A DNA stretch of 64,000 nucleotides from Streptomyces lincolnensis (GTDB taxonomy: Bacteria; Actinomycetota; Actinomycetes; Streptomycetales; Streptomycetaceae), in NCBI RefSeq assembly GCF_001685355.1, contig NZ_CP016438.1:1550001-1614000 (forward strand), written 5' to 3'. Position 1 is the first letter of the stretch. Each line of letters begins with the position of its first letter. Of the stretch, positions 19,573-28,167 are shown one piece after another. A program made the position numbers and the translations under genes. The notes below the pieces were generated by a model. That model was not told the origin of the DNA and did no database searches. It was given only the letters and a program-made list of their open reading frames with translations.

Positions 19573-22386
19573 ATGCATTACTTCTGCACCAGGGGCAGAC
19601 ACGAGTGGCACTCCTCATACTGCGACGAGCACGACAGCAACACGGCTCCTCAGCGCTCGCGGCGCACCTCCGCCGCCGACCGGACGGGTTCCGCAGAGAG
19701 CCCAGCCACGGGCACGGCCGGACCGGGCGAGGCCCCGGACCCCGCGGTTCGAGCCCGTCTGGGATCGATCCTTGATCCCGACCCGGAAACGCCGCACGCG
19801 GGAACAGCCGACGGCATGGCGCCGGATGACCGGGCTGCCACGGTGATACCCCCCGGCCTGGGCAGGCGCTACCGGCTGCTGTCGTCCTTCCCCGAGGAGA
19901 TCGGCGTCGGCGGACGGCTCTGGATCGCGGCTCCCACACACGGCCGGAGCAGCCAGGTGCTCCTGAAGGTGCACCAGCCGGGCTTCTCCCCCGACGACGT
20001 CCTCAAGGAACGCGTGCGCTCGCACTGCGGTGCTCATGTCGCCGCTCTCAAGAATCACGGCATCGAGGCCGCCCCCGACGGGCGGCCGGTCTCCTGGGAA
20101 GAGCTCGAATGGCCGGCGGGCGGGCGTCTGCGGGACGTCCTGGAAGGGGTCAGGGACTCTTCGGGTGCCGGACCCCACGGCGGCCTTCCCGAGCAGACGG
20201 TCCGAGCGATTCTCTTCGAACTCACCGCGCTGATCGAGGCCTGGAGCTCGGACGCCAAGGCGATCGTGGCGGATCTGTCCACGCACACGTTGCTGTGCCG
20301 GATCCCCGGCGGGGCCGGGCTGCTCGTCGCCGACCTCGACGGTGCGGCCTCGGTCGGCGCCTCGCGTTCGCGCGGTCCGGAACTGCCCGTGACGCCCTAT
20401 CTCACGCCACGGCATCTGGTGCGCCAGGGAAGGTGGCACGCCGCCGACAGCTGGCCCAGTGTCGCTGTGATCATCCACGAACTACTCACCGCGGAAGCGC
20501 CCTTGGCGGATGTCGTCGGCAACCAGGCGATGACGGATGCCGTCCTGGCCCGGCAGGCGCCGCCGTCGATCGGTGAGCCGGCCTGGGACGAGCTTCTGCG
20601 CAGGCTGTCCGCGGCTGATCCCGCGGAGCGATGGGGCGCCTCGGACGTACGCGAGTGGCTGGAGAACTGTTCGGCCCGCCGCCCGCGGCAGGAGCCGTTC
20701 GTCTACAAGGGTGTCGGACACCAGGATCCGGCGGACCTGGTGGTGGCACTGGTCGACGACGGCGACCGGGCGACGGACTGGCTGCACAGCAACGACAACG
20801 CCGGTGATCTACTCATGTGGCTGGTCGAGGGCGGTCACGACGAAGGACTCGACGGGGGCACTTTCCGTCGCCCGGGGGCACGCAGGAGCGGCCCCTGGGC
20901 AGCAGAGATGTGTCTGGCCGTGCTCTCCGCCCGGTTCACACCGTTCGCCGCGCCTCGCTTCCACGGTCGGCCCATCGACGAGGACGGCCTCCGCCGGCTT
21001 GCCCGCGGCCACGCTGTCACCGTCATCCGCGATGTCCTGGACAGCGGGGTTCTCGAGGAGGCCGCACGTCACCAGTGTGCCAGGCACTCGACGGGAGCCC
21101 AGGGCTGTCCTGTCCTGGGGCGGCTCGCCGAGTTGGTCCCGCGCGCCGCCGAGGCGACACGGGAACGCGCGGTCAGGGCTCTGGCCGCCGTCCGCGACGA
21201 GGCCGCGGACACCGACGCCCGGCTGAGGGCCGACATGGCGGAGCTGTTCACGGCGCACCGCCACGACGCCGGATCCGTACTGGATCTGCCTTCGGTCAAC
21301 GACGACCAGCTGTACCCGACGGTCCTGCTGCTGGCGCTGGGCGACGAGGAGTTCCTCGCGAGCGCCGCCGACACCATCGGACGGGCACGGCCGAACCACT
21401 TCACCATGGCCTGGTGGACGCCACTGTATGAAGAGGCCCTCGCCGCGCTGCGGACTCAGGAAGCACCGGCGGCCGTGGGCGAAGCGAAGCCACCGGCGAA
21501 GGCGTCGGCCCCGCTCGGTGCTCCGGCGATCAGCGCGGTAGCGCTCGCCCTGATGCTGGCGGATCAGGTGGTTCTGCACGCCGGCCATCACCGCCGGGCC
21601 CGCCGGGCACAGCTGCAGGCGGTGCTCCGGCGCAAAGCCATGGAAGCCTGTGTACGGATCCGGCAGGCCACCGGACGCGGATCGGTGGAAGACCGCCAGG
21701 CGGCGGTGGAGCGCCGCAGGGAAACGGCCCGGCGGGCACACCAGGGGCTGCTCACCGTGCGGTGGCTGTGGCTGCTGGTTTTCACCGTGGCCCTGCTCGA
21801 CTTCGCCGGATACGTCGCGTACGGCTGGCAGCCCTACACTCCGCCGCCGGCCGCCGTAACGGCCGCCCCCGATCGCGGCACGCCGAAGAAGGCGAGCGGC
21901 ACCGATCCCCCGGCCTGGCGCTCGGCTCCCCTCCTGTGGCAGGAGGCCAGGACCGAGGTCGACGGGGACGAGACGCCCGGTTGGGTCGACTCATGGGAGA
22001 ACGCGTCCGTCGAAGTGGCTGAGACCCGGCCCGAGTGGCTCGACGACGGGGCCGTGTTCGGCTGGAAGGCTCATCTGTCAGGTGTTCGGCCCTGGTTGCC
22101 CGCCCTCTGTTCGCTGCTCGCGATGGCCGCCGCACTGCGGTGGGCGGTGCGTACGGTCCGTCTCCGTACAAGGGTGGCTTTCGCCGTCCTGGGCAGCGTC
22201 GCCGCGGTCGCACTCGCCTGGCACCTGTGGGCGGACGGACTGGTCCACGCGTTGCTCGGCGTCACGCTGGCACTGCGTTGGCCGTGGCCCGCACTGTTCC
22301 TGCTCGCCGGTCTGATCGTCTCTCTCAGGCTCCTCGGCCCCAGAGAGAGCACGCGCCCCGACAACAACAGCACCTATCGACGATGA
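19573..22386 (+). CDS. Membrane-anchored degenerate protein-kinase-like protein
   Basis: 937 residues from ATG 19573, 4 bp after the radical-SAM stop. The N-terminus (CTRGRHEWHSSYCDEH) has a Cys/His cluster like a small zinc knuckle. Residues about 98-370 follow kinase topology: RRYRLLSSFPEEIGVGG for the glycine loop, VLLKV for the lysine strand, IVADLSTHTLL where HRDLKxxN should be, and VADLDGAAS where DFG should be. The catalytic Asp-Asn pair is not standard, so this is probably a pseudokinase. A helical region follows, then one membrane helix at about 725-750 and three or so more at 838-918. Best seen as a membrane-tethered signalling or scaffold subunit. Confidence 0.72.
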   Translation: MHYFCTRGRHEWHSSYCDEHDSNTAPQRSRRTSAADRTGSAESPATGTAGPGEAPDPAVRARLGSILDPDPETPHAGTADGMAPDDRAATVIPPGLGRRYRLLSSFPEEIGVGGRLWIAAPTHGRSSQVLLKVHQPGFSPDDVLKERVRSHCGAHVAALKNHGIEAAPDGRPVSWEELEWPAGGRLRDVLEGVRDSSGAGPHGGLPEQTVRAILFELTALIEAWSSDAKAIVADLSTHTLLCRIPGGAGLLVADLDGAASVGASRSRGPELPVTPYLTPRHLVRQGRWHAADSWPSVAVIIHELLTAEAPLADVVGNQAMTDAVLARQAPPSIGEPAWDELLRRLSAADPAERWGASDVREWLENCSARRPRQEPFVYKGVGHQDPADLVVALVDDGDRATDWLHSNDNAGDLLMWLVEGGHDEGLDGGTFRRPGARRSGPWAAEMCLAVLSARFTPFAAPRFHGRPIDEDGLRRLARGHAVTVIRDVLDSGVLEEAARHQCARHSTGAQGCPVLGRLAELVPRAAEATRERAVRALAAVRDEAADTDARLRADMAELFTAHRHDAGSVLDLPSVNDDQLYPTVLLLALGDEEFLASAADTIGRARPNHFTMAWWTPLYEEALAALRTQEAPAAVGEAKPPAKASAPLGAPAISAVALALMLADQVVLHAGHHRRARRAQLQAVLRRKAMEACVRIRQATGRGSVEDRQAAVERRRETARRAHQGLLTVRWLWLLVFTVALLDFAGYVAYGWQPYTPPPAAVTAAPDRGTPKKASGTDPPAWRSAPLLWQEARTEVDGDETPGWVDSWENASVEVAETRPEWLDDGAVFGWKAHLSGVRPWLPALCSLLAMAAALRWAVRTVRLRTRVAFAVLGSVAAVALAWHLWADGLVHALLGVTLALRWPWPALFLLAGLIVSLRLLGPRESTRPDNNSTYRR

Positions 22387-22427
22387 CGATCCGCCGAAGC
22401 TTCCCACCACCAACGGAAAGAGGACCG

Positions 22428-22583
22428 ATGGCAACCGCAGAACAGTACGAGAGGGCTCTGGTCAAGGCCGAACGGCTTGGCATCGGATCGCTCGACAAGC
22501 ACGATCTGGACCTGCTCATGGCCCTGTACAAGGAGAGCGGTTCCCGTGGAAACCGCGCCCGTCGAGCCGTCGACGGGAAGTAG
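22428..22583 (+). CDS. 51-residue small protein in the AAA/radical-SAM operon
   Basis: Starts at ATG 22428 after AAAGAGGA, an excellent ribosome site, 41 bp after the pseudokinase gene. Sequence is MATAEQYERALVKAERLG... with a helix-turn-helix-like pair (SLDKHDLDLLMALYKES) and a basic tail (RGNRARRAVDGK). No family recognised. Size and position next to a radical-SAM activase make it a candidate binding partner or substrate, but it has no cysteine or typical core-peptide pattern. Confidence 0.6.
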   Translation: MATAEQYERALVKAERLGIGSLDKHDLDLLMALYKESGSRGNRARRAVDGK

Positions 22584-22628
22584 TGGCGCTCCGGTCCCCC
22601 GTCGGCAGCCGAAACTCAGGAGTGAGTC

Positions 22629-23153
22629 ATGGGATTGTTTTCAAGCACCGAGGAGATCGACCTGAGCCCTCCCGGCCTTGTCCCGGTGAGTGACCGAGTG
22701 GCCGAGCAACTTCCCGATCCGGGGGAGTACTTGCTGAGACTTCTTGGCGGCCTGTCCCCCGAGTCCTACGAGTTGGCCGCCGCGGAGATCGATCGGGTTC
22801 GGCACGCCAATGGGGCCGTCGTGGGCGCCAAGCTCAAGGGTGTCGCATACCGGGACTGGAAGAGCGGCCCTCTCGCCTTGCTTGTCGGCCTGCTGGCGGC
22901 CGACGGGATCACCACCGGAGCCTGGGCGTCCTTCGGCCTGGGAAGGAAGCAGAACCGAGAAGTCGGAGCGATCGTCCAGGCGCTCGTCCAGGAGCAGGGT
23001 GTCCCCGCCGCGGCAACGTGGACCGTCACCCACCGGGCCGAGAAGTGCGATGTGGACTTCCTGGCCGAAAGCTTGACCGCCTCCTACGAGAAGCAGGCGG
23101 GCCTCATCACGAACGGAGATGTCATCAAGGCGTTCCGCAAGTGGCAACGCTAG
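22629..23153 (+). CDS. Unknown 174-residue protein ending the AAA/radical-SAM operon
   Basis: ATG 22629 lies after AGGAGTGAGTC, 45 bp downstream of the 51-residue gene. Predicted globular and mixed alpha/beta: GEYLLRLLGGLSPESYELAAAEIDRVR, then a weakly hydrophobic PLALLVGLLAADGITTGAW stretch that is probably buried rather than membrane-spanning, then a conserved-looking C-terminus with KCDVDFLAESLT and NGDVIKAFRKWQR. No family recognised and no signal peptide. Last gene before the ALDH remnant. Confidence 0.65.
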   Translation: MGLFSSTEEIDLSPPGLVPVSDRVAEQLPDPGEYLLRLLGGLSPESYELAAAEIDRVRHANGAVVGAKLKGVAYRDWKSGPLALLVGLLAADGITTGAWASFGLGRKQNREVGAIVQALVQEQGVPAAATWTVTHRAEKCDVDFLAESLTASYEKQAGLITNGDVIKAFRKWQR

Positions 23154-23353
23154 CCCCGAAGAAGCCCGGCCTTTCCCAGGCATAGGAAGGGCACCTGGTC
23201 AGGGCGCACGCCCGGCGGCTCGTCAGGTGCGGCAACCCATGCCGATGGGGGGCCGCGGAGGCGTCGTCGAGGTCGAGGCCGTCGGCGGACCAAATCGCCG
23301 CCCGTAGGCCCCAAAAGTCCCGTTTCCACAGGTCAGACTAGGTGCCTCGCGTG

Positions 23354-23413
23354 TACCACCATGAGACGAAAAACCTTCTCGTCTCATACAGCCCGAAGAA
23401 ACTCGGGTTCTTC
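23354..23413 (+). pseudogene. Remnant of the 3' end of a second aldehyde dehydrogenase gene
   Basis: Twenty codons read [20 protein letters not shown] and match the last 20 residues of the ALDH encoded at 7959-9482 at 16 positions. Most nucleotide differences are synonymous, so it descends from a functional but diverged ALDH gene rather than a recent copy. The stop position has CAG where the intact gene has TAG. Upstream sequence shows no further ALDH similarity. A 12-bp hairpin follows within 15 bp, like an original terminator. Confidence 0.75.
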
Positions 23414-23427
23414 CAGAGCCTGAAGTC

Positions 23428-23462
23428 GGTTGCCTGGAGGCATCGTTGCGCTCCAGGCAACC
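23428..23462. terminator. 12-bp-stem hairpin between the ALDH remnant and the LacI gene
   Basis: GGTTGCCTGGAG and CTCCAGGCAACC flank an 11-nt loop, perfect pairing. It lies 48 bp past the LacI-gene stop on that strand and 15 bp past the ALDH remnant, so it can terminate either. Confidence 0.7.
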
Positions 23463-23509
23463 CGACATGGCAGGTACCCGCTGTAAGCGATGCGATCTCT
23501 CACCCGCGA

Positions 23510-24538
23510 CTACCCACGCGCCGAAGTCTCTTCACGAGGCGGCGCCGTCGAGGCGCGTACCACGAGTTCGGTGGCGAGTTCGATGTGGTGGGACTCGACC
23601 TTTTCACCGTTGGCCAGTCGGAGGGCGGTGCGCAGGGCCGCACCGCCCATCTCCCGTAGTGGCTGGCGCACGGTGGTCAGTGGCGGTGAGGCCATCTGAG
23701 CGAGGCTGGTGTCGTCGAAGCCGACCACGCTCAGGTCTTCGGGGACGCGCAGGACTCGGGTGCGGGCGGCCTCGATGACACCGATGGCGATCTCGTCGTT
23801 GCCTGCGAAGATCGCCGTCGGTGGCTCTTGCAGGCCCAGTAGCGCCGTGGCACCGAGCAATCCGGTCTCGTACGTGAATTCTCCGGGCCGGACGTAGGCG
23901 TCGGGTACCTGCGCTCCTTCCGCCTCCATGGCGGCGCGGTAGCCGTGCATGCGTGCTTGGTTGCATACGGCCATGGCCGGTCCGCCGATGTAAGCGATGC
24001 GGCGGTGCCCCAGGGAGAGCAGGTGGCGGGTCGCGGCCAGGCCGCCGGCGAAGTTGGTCGACCCGACGCTGTGGACGCGGCTGTCCGGCAGGTGCAGTGG
24101 GTCCAGCACGACCAACGGCAGCCCGGACCGGGCCAGTTCGTTCAGGTGCGTTGTGGTGTACACGCTGGTGACCGCGACGACGGCGCGGCGCCCGGCCGAG
24201 ACCAGGTCCCGGGCCCAGTGCGGGGCATGGGACGCCTTGCTGATCACCACCGAGGCCCCCGATGCGGCGGCGGAGTCGATGATGCCTTCCAGGGTCTCGG
24301 CCACGTACGACTTGAGGCTGCCCTGGAACTGCACCTCGATGGTGGGGCTTTCGACGACCTCGGAGTGGCGGAACACGGGCGCGAGGTAGTCGTGCTGATG
24401 CAGCAGTTCCTGCACCCGGCTGCGGGTGTGCGGCGCCACGTCACCGCGACCGTTGACCACTTTGGACACGGTCGCGACGGAGACTCCCGCCGCTTGGGCG
24501 ATGTCCGCCAAGGTGGTGCGCCTGGCGTTCGGACGCAT
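23510..24538 (-). CDS. bxlR: LacI-family repressor of the xylobiose cluster
   Basis: 342 residues from ATG 24538, behind GGGAGGA. N-terminal LacI HTH and hinge: TTLADIAQAAGVSVATVSKVV then NGRGDVAPHTRSRVQELL. The periplasmic-binding-protein-like sugar domain follows, with GHRRIAYIGGP, FAGNDEIAIGVIEAAR and SVVGFDDTSLAQMASPPLTTV. It is divergent from the sugar ABC operon, the same arrangement as bxlR-bxlEFGA of Streptomyces thermoviolaceus, where the repressor responds to xylo-oligosaccharide. The GAAA-N3-TTTC sites in the spacer are candidate operators. Family firm; the bxl name rests on synteny. Confidence 0.85.
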   Translation of the reverse strand: MRPNARRTTLADIAQAAGVSVATVSKVVNGRGDVAPHTRSRVQELLHQHDYLAPVFRHSEVVESPTIEVQFQGSLKSYVAETLEGIIDSAAASGASVVISKASHAPHWARDLVSAGRRAVVAVTSVYTTTHLNELARSGLPLVVLDPLHLPDSRVHSVGSTNFAGGLAATRHLLSLGHRRIAYIGGPAMAVCNQARMHGYRAAMEAEGAQVPDAYVRPGEFTYETGLLGATALLGLQEPPTAIFAGNDEIAIGVIEAARTRVLRVPEDLSVVGFDDTSLAQMASPPLTTVRQPLREMGGAALRTALRLANGEKVESHHIELATELVVRASTAPPREETSARG

Positions 24539-24774
24539 CGGTTCCTCCCAGCTGTACGTCCACCGGTGTGGTGAGCTGCCGGCCGGGCCGGCACTGCGGG
24601 TGGAACCGGTCAACCGTACGGCAACCCGGCACCGAGCTCGTCCGGTCCGGCCACACGTCCCGGGCGCTTGCCGACGCAGCGGCTGCCGAGTTGCGCGACC
24701 TTGCGCATGACCTGCACCGACAGTGCGTCAGCCGCGGCCATCGCATCGCCTCTCTGTCCCCAACCAGTCGATTT

Positions 24775-24787
24775 CGAAACAGTTTCG
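24775..24787. promoter_or_regulatory. LacI-type operator candidate 1
   Basis: CGAAACAGTTTCG is a perfect 6-1-6 palindrome of the CGAAA...TTTCG type used by many Streptomyces sugar repressors. It is about 240 bp from the bxlR start and 209 bp from bxlE. Confidence 0.6.
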
Positions 24788-24929
24788 GTCCCTGCCAGGC
24801 TTTCTCGAGGGTCGCTCTTTCCCGATACTACGCGGCTGGCGGCAGCACAACAACGCACCTGCACACACCTTGACAGGGCGTCAGCCCGAAACCTAATTTG
24901 CACGAACAGAGCTCGGAAAAGGCTGTTTC

Positions 24930-24940
24930 GAAAACCTTTC
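24930..24940. promoter_or_regulatory. LacI-type operator candidate 2
   Basis: GAAAACCTTTC keeps the GAAA-N3-TTTC spacing of candidate 1 and overlaps an upstream TTTCGAAA palindrome. It lies 56 bp before the bxlE start, in promoter position. Confidence 0.5.
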
Positions 24941-24995
24941 ACCATGACTCACATGACTCACGAGAAGCCGATGGCTCTCGAGTGCGGAGAAGAAC

Positions 24996-26306
24996 ATGGC
25001 GCTCTCCCGACGTACCCTCCTCGGCCTGGCCGCCGGCGTGCCGGCCTCTGCGGCCCTCGCGGCCTGCGGCTCGTCCGGCCCCAGCAAGGGCGACGGCACG
25101 GCCACGTACTGGCACCTGAGCGGCCAGCCTCAGGAAGGCGTCAGGACCGGTGCGGTGGAGCGGTTCAACGAGGCCAACCCCAAGGGGCAGATCAAGGTCA
25201 CCACCTTCGAGAACGACGCCTACAAGACGAAGATCAAGACCGCCATCGGCGCCGGGAAGGCGCCCACCGTCATCTGGGGGTGGGGCGGCGGCACGCTGCG
25301 CACCTACGTGGAGGCCAAGCAGGTCGACGACCTCACCCCGTGGTTCGACGAGAACCCTGACATCAAGAACCGGCTCTTCCCGTCCTCGTTCGGCGCGGCG
25401 ACCGTCGACGGCAGGATCTACGCGATGCCGTTCGAGAGCGTGGAGCCGATCGTCCTGTTCTACAACAAGAAGGTCTTCGCCGACGTCGGCGTGGAGCCGC
25501 CCCGGTCCTGGAACGACATCATGGCCCTGGTGCCCAAGTTCAACGCGGAGGGCATAGCGCCGTTCTCCCTCGGCGGCCAGTCCCGGTGGACGAACATGAT
25601 GTGGCTGGAGTTCCTGTTCGACCGCATCGGCGGCCCCGAGGTGTTCCAGGCCGTCTTCGACGGCGAGAAGGACGCCTGGTCCCACCCGGCCGCCATCGAG
25701 GCGCTGACCAAGGTGCAGGACCTGGTCAAGGCGAACGGATTCATCAAGGGCTTCTCCTCGATCACCGCGGACTCCAACGCCGACCAGGCGCTGCTGTACA
25801 CCGGCAAGGCCGCGATGATGCTGCACGGCTCCTGGTCGTACGGCATCCAGCAGACCGAGGGCGGAGACTTCGTCTCCAGCGGCGGCCTCGGTTTCATGAA
25901 CTTCCCACCCGTCGAAGGCGGCAAGGGCGATCCGGGCAACTCCGTCGGCAACCCCGCCCAGTACCTGTCCATCTCCTCGAAGGCCAGCGCCAAGCAGAAG
26001 GAGATCGCGAAGGACTTCTTCGCCACCGGCGTCCTCGCGGACAACGAGGTGAAGGAGTGGATCGACACCGGGGCGGTGCCGATCCGGAAGGGCTCGGAGA
26101 AGCTGCTGGCCGAATCCAAGAGCTCCGAGTTCCTGCAGTTCGTCTACGGCATCGCCAGCAACGCGAAGGCGTTCGGCCAGTCCTGGGACCAGGCGCTCAG
26201 CCCGACGGCCGCCGAGACGCTGCTGGACAACATCGCCAAGCTGTTCCAGCTGTCCATCTCGCCGCGGCAGTTCACCGAGAATCTCAACAAGGTCATCGGC
26301 AAGTGA
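24996..26306 (+). CDS. bxlE: Sugar-binding lipoprotein of an ABC importer (xylobiose-type)
   Basis: 436 residues, family-1 extracellular solute-binding protein. The N-terminus MALSRRTLLGLAAGVPASAA has a twin-arginine-like SRRTLLG motif and a lipobox LAAC with Cys24 as the lipidation site, so it is probably exported and anchored outside the membrane. GFMNFPPVEGG and SVGNPAQYLSISS are typical binding-protein segments. GTGA overlap couples it to the first permease. No ATPase is encoded nearby; as in other Streptomyces sugar importers a shared MsiK-type ATPase is expected elsewhere. The sugar is inferred from the adjoining GH3 enzyme. Confidence 0.87.
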   Translation: MALSRRTLLGLAAGVPASAALAACGSSGPSKGDGTATYWHLSGQPQEGVRTGAVERFNEANPKGQIKVTTFENDAYKTKIKTAIGAGKAPTVIWGWGGGTLRTYVEAKQVDDLTPWFDENPDIKNRLFPSSFGAATVDGRIYAMPFESVEPIVLFYNKKVFADVGVEPPRSWNDIMALVPKFNAEGIAPFSLGGQSRWTNMMWLEFLFDRIGGPEVFQAVFDGEKDAWSHPAAIEALTKVQDLVKANGFIKGFSSITADSNADQALLYTGKAAMMLHGSWSYGIQQTEGGDFVSSGGLGFMNFPPVEGGKGDPGNSVGNPAQYLSISSKASAKQKEIAKDFFATGVLADNEVKEWIDTGAVPIRKGSEKLLAESKSSEFLQFVYGIASNAKAFGQSWDQALSPTAAETLLDNIAKLFQLSISPRQFTENLNKVIGK

Positions 26307-27205
26307 GCACACTCACGGGCTCTGCGGGGCGCGAGAGCCGGCGCAGCATCCTGCCCTGGCTGGCCGTGCCGGCGCTGCTGTTCTTCGTCGGCTTCGCCGT
26401 GGTCCCGCTCGTCGGCGTCTTCGTGCTGAGCTTCACGACGTGGGACGGGATCGGCACCATCCACCCGTCCGGGCTGACCAGCTGGCGTGCGGTGCTCACC
26501 AACCCCGGGCTGCCGCACGCCCTCTGGGTGACGTTCCTGGTGATGGCCGTGTCCTGGGCGGTTCAGACACCGGCGAGCATTCTGCTCGGCACGTTCCTGG
26601 CCGGCCGCCAGCGCTACCGCGCGGTGCTGAGCCTGATCTACTTCGTCCCGCTCCTGCTCAGCTCCGCGGCGATCGCGGTCGCGTACAGGGCGCTGCTGGA
26701 CCCCAACTTCGGGCTGGGCGCAGGGCTGGGGTTCGAGTGGCTCAGCAAGGACTGGCTGGGGCGCCCCTGGCTCGCCTTCGGCGTCGTCGTCTTCGTCGTC
26801 TCCTGGCAGTTCGTACCGTTCCACTCGCTGATCTACCAGGGGGGCGTCCAGCAGATCCCGCAGTCCCTGTACGAGGCCGCACAGTTGGACGGCGCCGGGC
26901 AGATCCGCCAGTTCTTCAGCATCACGCTGCCCCAGCTCAAATACACCATCATCACCTCGTCGACGCTGATGGTGATCGGCTCGCTCACCTTCTTCGACCT
27001 CATCTTCGTCCTGACCGAGGGCGGCCCAGGAGACGCCACCCGGGTCCTCGCGCTGGACATGTACAAACGGGGCTTCCAGGCCGACCTGATGGGGCCGGCC
27101 AGCGCCATCGCGGTCATCCTCGTCCTGATGGGCCTCGCCATCGCCCTGCTGCTGCGCCGGCTCGGAGGCCGGGACGCCGGTGAGAGCCAGCTCGAGGGAG
27201 CCTGA
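26303..27205 (+). CDS. bxlF: ABC sugar permease, MalF-type
   Basis: 300 residues from GTG 26303, overlapping the binding-protein stop by four bases. Six membrane helices, beginning ILPWLAVPALLFFVGFAVVPL. The EAA loop that docks the ATPase reads SLYEAAQLDGAGQIRQFFSI near residue 190, and the second-last helix is followed by FDLIFVLTEGGPGDATRVL, typical of this permease class. It forms the channel with BxlG. Confidence 0.88.
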   Translation: MSTLTGSAGRESRRSILPWLAVPALLFFVGFAVVPLVGVFVLSFTTWDGIGTIHPSGLTSWRAVLTNPGLPHALWVTFLVMAVSWAVQTPASILLGTFLAGRQRYRAVLSLIYFVPLLLSSAAIAVAYRALLDPNFGLGAGLGFEWLSKDWLGRPWLAFGVVVFVVSWQFVPFHSLIYQGGVQQIPQSLYEAAQLDGAGQIRQFFSITLPQLKYTIITSSTLMVIGSLTFFDLIFVLTEGGPGDATRVLALDMYKRGFQADLMGPASAIAVILVLMGLAIALLLRRLGGRDAGESQLEGA

Positions 27206-27206
27206 C

Positions 27207-28100
27207 ATGACCACCACGCTGACCAAGCCGCACCCGCAGAAGACCACCCCACGCGAGCGAGGGCACCGTCCCGGTGCGACCGCCCGCGGGCGCAACTGGC
27301 TCGGCGGTCTGGCCGGATGGCTCTGGCTCGCCGTCGTCGTCGTACCCCTCTACTGGATTCTCATCACCAGCCTCAAGGCCCGGAGCAACTACTACGCGAG
27401 CAACCCGCTGGTGCCGCCGACCGACCCCACCCTGGACAACTACCAGCTGGTCCTCGAGTCCGACTTCATCAACTACTTCTGGAACAGCGTCGTGGTCACC
27501 GCCGGCGCGGTGGTGCCGGCGGTCGCGGTCTCCTTCATGGCCGCCTACGCCATCGTGCGCGGCTGGCGCATGCGGTTCCTGCGCGTGGCGAACGGCATGT
27601 TCCTCATGGGCCTCGCCATCCCGCTGCAGGCGACGGCCATCCCGGTCTATCTGATCATCATCAAGTTGCAGCTGTACGACAGCCTGCTGGCGCTGATCCT
27701 GCCGTCGATCGCCTTCGCCATCCCGCTGTCCGTGCTGATACTCGCCAACTTCATCCGCGACGTGCCCAAAGAGCTGTTCGACTCGATGCGGGTGGACGGA
27801 GCCACGGAGTGGGGGACGCTGTGGCGCCTGGCAGCGCCGCTCACCCGCCCGGCCATCCTCACCGTGACCATCTTCAACGCGCTGACCATCTGGAACGGAT
27901 TCCTGCTGCCGCTGATCCTCACCCAGAGCCCTTCCCAGCGGACTCTGCCGCTCGCCCTGTGGACCTTCCAGGGCGAGTACGGGGTCAACGTCCCCGCCCT
28001 CCTGGCCGCCGTCGTCCTCACCACCCTGCCCCTGATCATCCTGTACGCGTTCGGCCGCCGCCAGCTGCTGAGCGGTCTGACCGCCGGATTCAGCCGTTGA
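27207..28100 (+). CDS. bxlG: ABC sugar permease, MalG-type
   Basis: 297 residues; ATG 27207 follows the BxlF stop by one base, with AGGGAG upstream. About six helices, the first at LAGWLWLAVVVVPLYWILI after a basic N-terminus. The EAA-type loop is LFDSMRVDGATEWGTLWRLA. The C-terminal LLSGLTAGFSR is a common ending for carbohydrate-uptake permeases. Partner of BxlF. Confidence 0.88.
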   Translation: MTTTLTKPHPQKTTPRERGHRPGATARGRNWLGGLAGWLWLAVVVVPLYWILITSLKARSNYYASNPLVPPTDPTLDNYQLVLESDFINYFWNSVVVTAGAVVPAVAVSFMAAYAIVRGWRMRFLRVANGMFLMGLAIPLQATAIPVYLIIIKLQLYDSLLALILPSIAFAIPLSVLILANFIRDVPKELFDSMRVDGATEWGTLWRLAAPLTRPAILTVTIFNALTIWNGFLLPLILTQSPSQRTLPLALWTFQGEYGVNVPALLAAVVLTTLPLIILYAFGRRQLLSGLTAGFSR

Positions 28101-28167
28101 CCGGCTGCTCGGTCTACCTGTTCGCCCGTCGCGCCCCGGCCAAGGGGCTGACGGGCGTGGGAGGAAA

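Larger units (their letters stand above)
23154..23509. other. 356-bp spacer holding the ALDH remnant and a hairpin
   Basis: Apart from the ALDH relic (23354-23413) and the hairpin (23428-23462) I see only an imperfect inverted repeat CCTTTCC...GGAAGGG at about 23170-23190, possibly the terminator of the operon ending at 23153. No gene or integrase fragment. Confidence 0.5.
24539..24995. promoter_or_regulatory. 457-bp control region between bxlR and bxlE
   Basis: Divergent spacer carrying the two operator-like palindromes listed separately. An AT-richer stretch around 24885-24945 precedes the binding-protein gene and probably holds its promoter. Short open frames here (for example from 24957) lack coding character. 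Confidence 0.6.
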
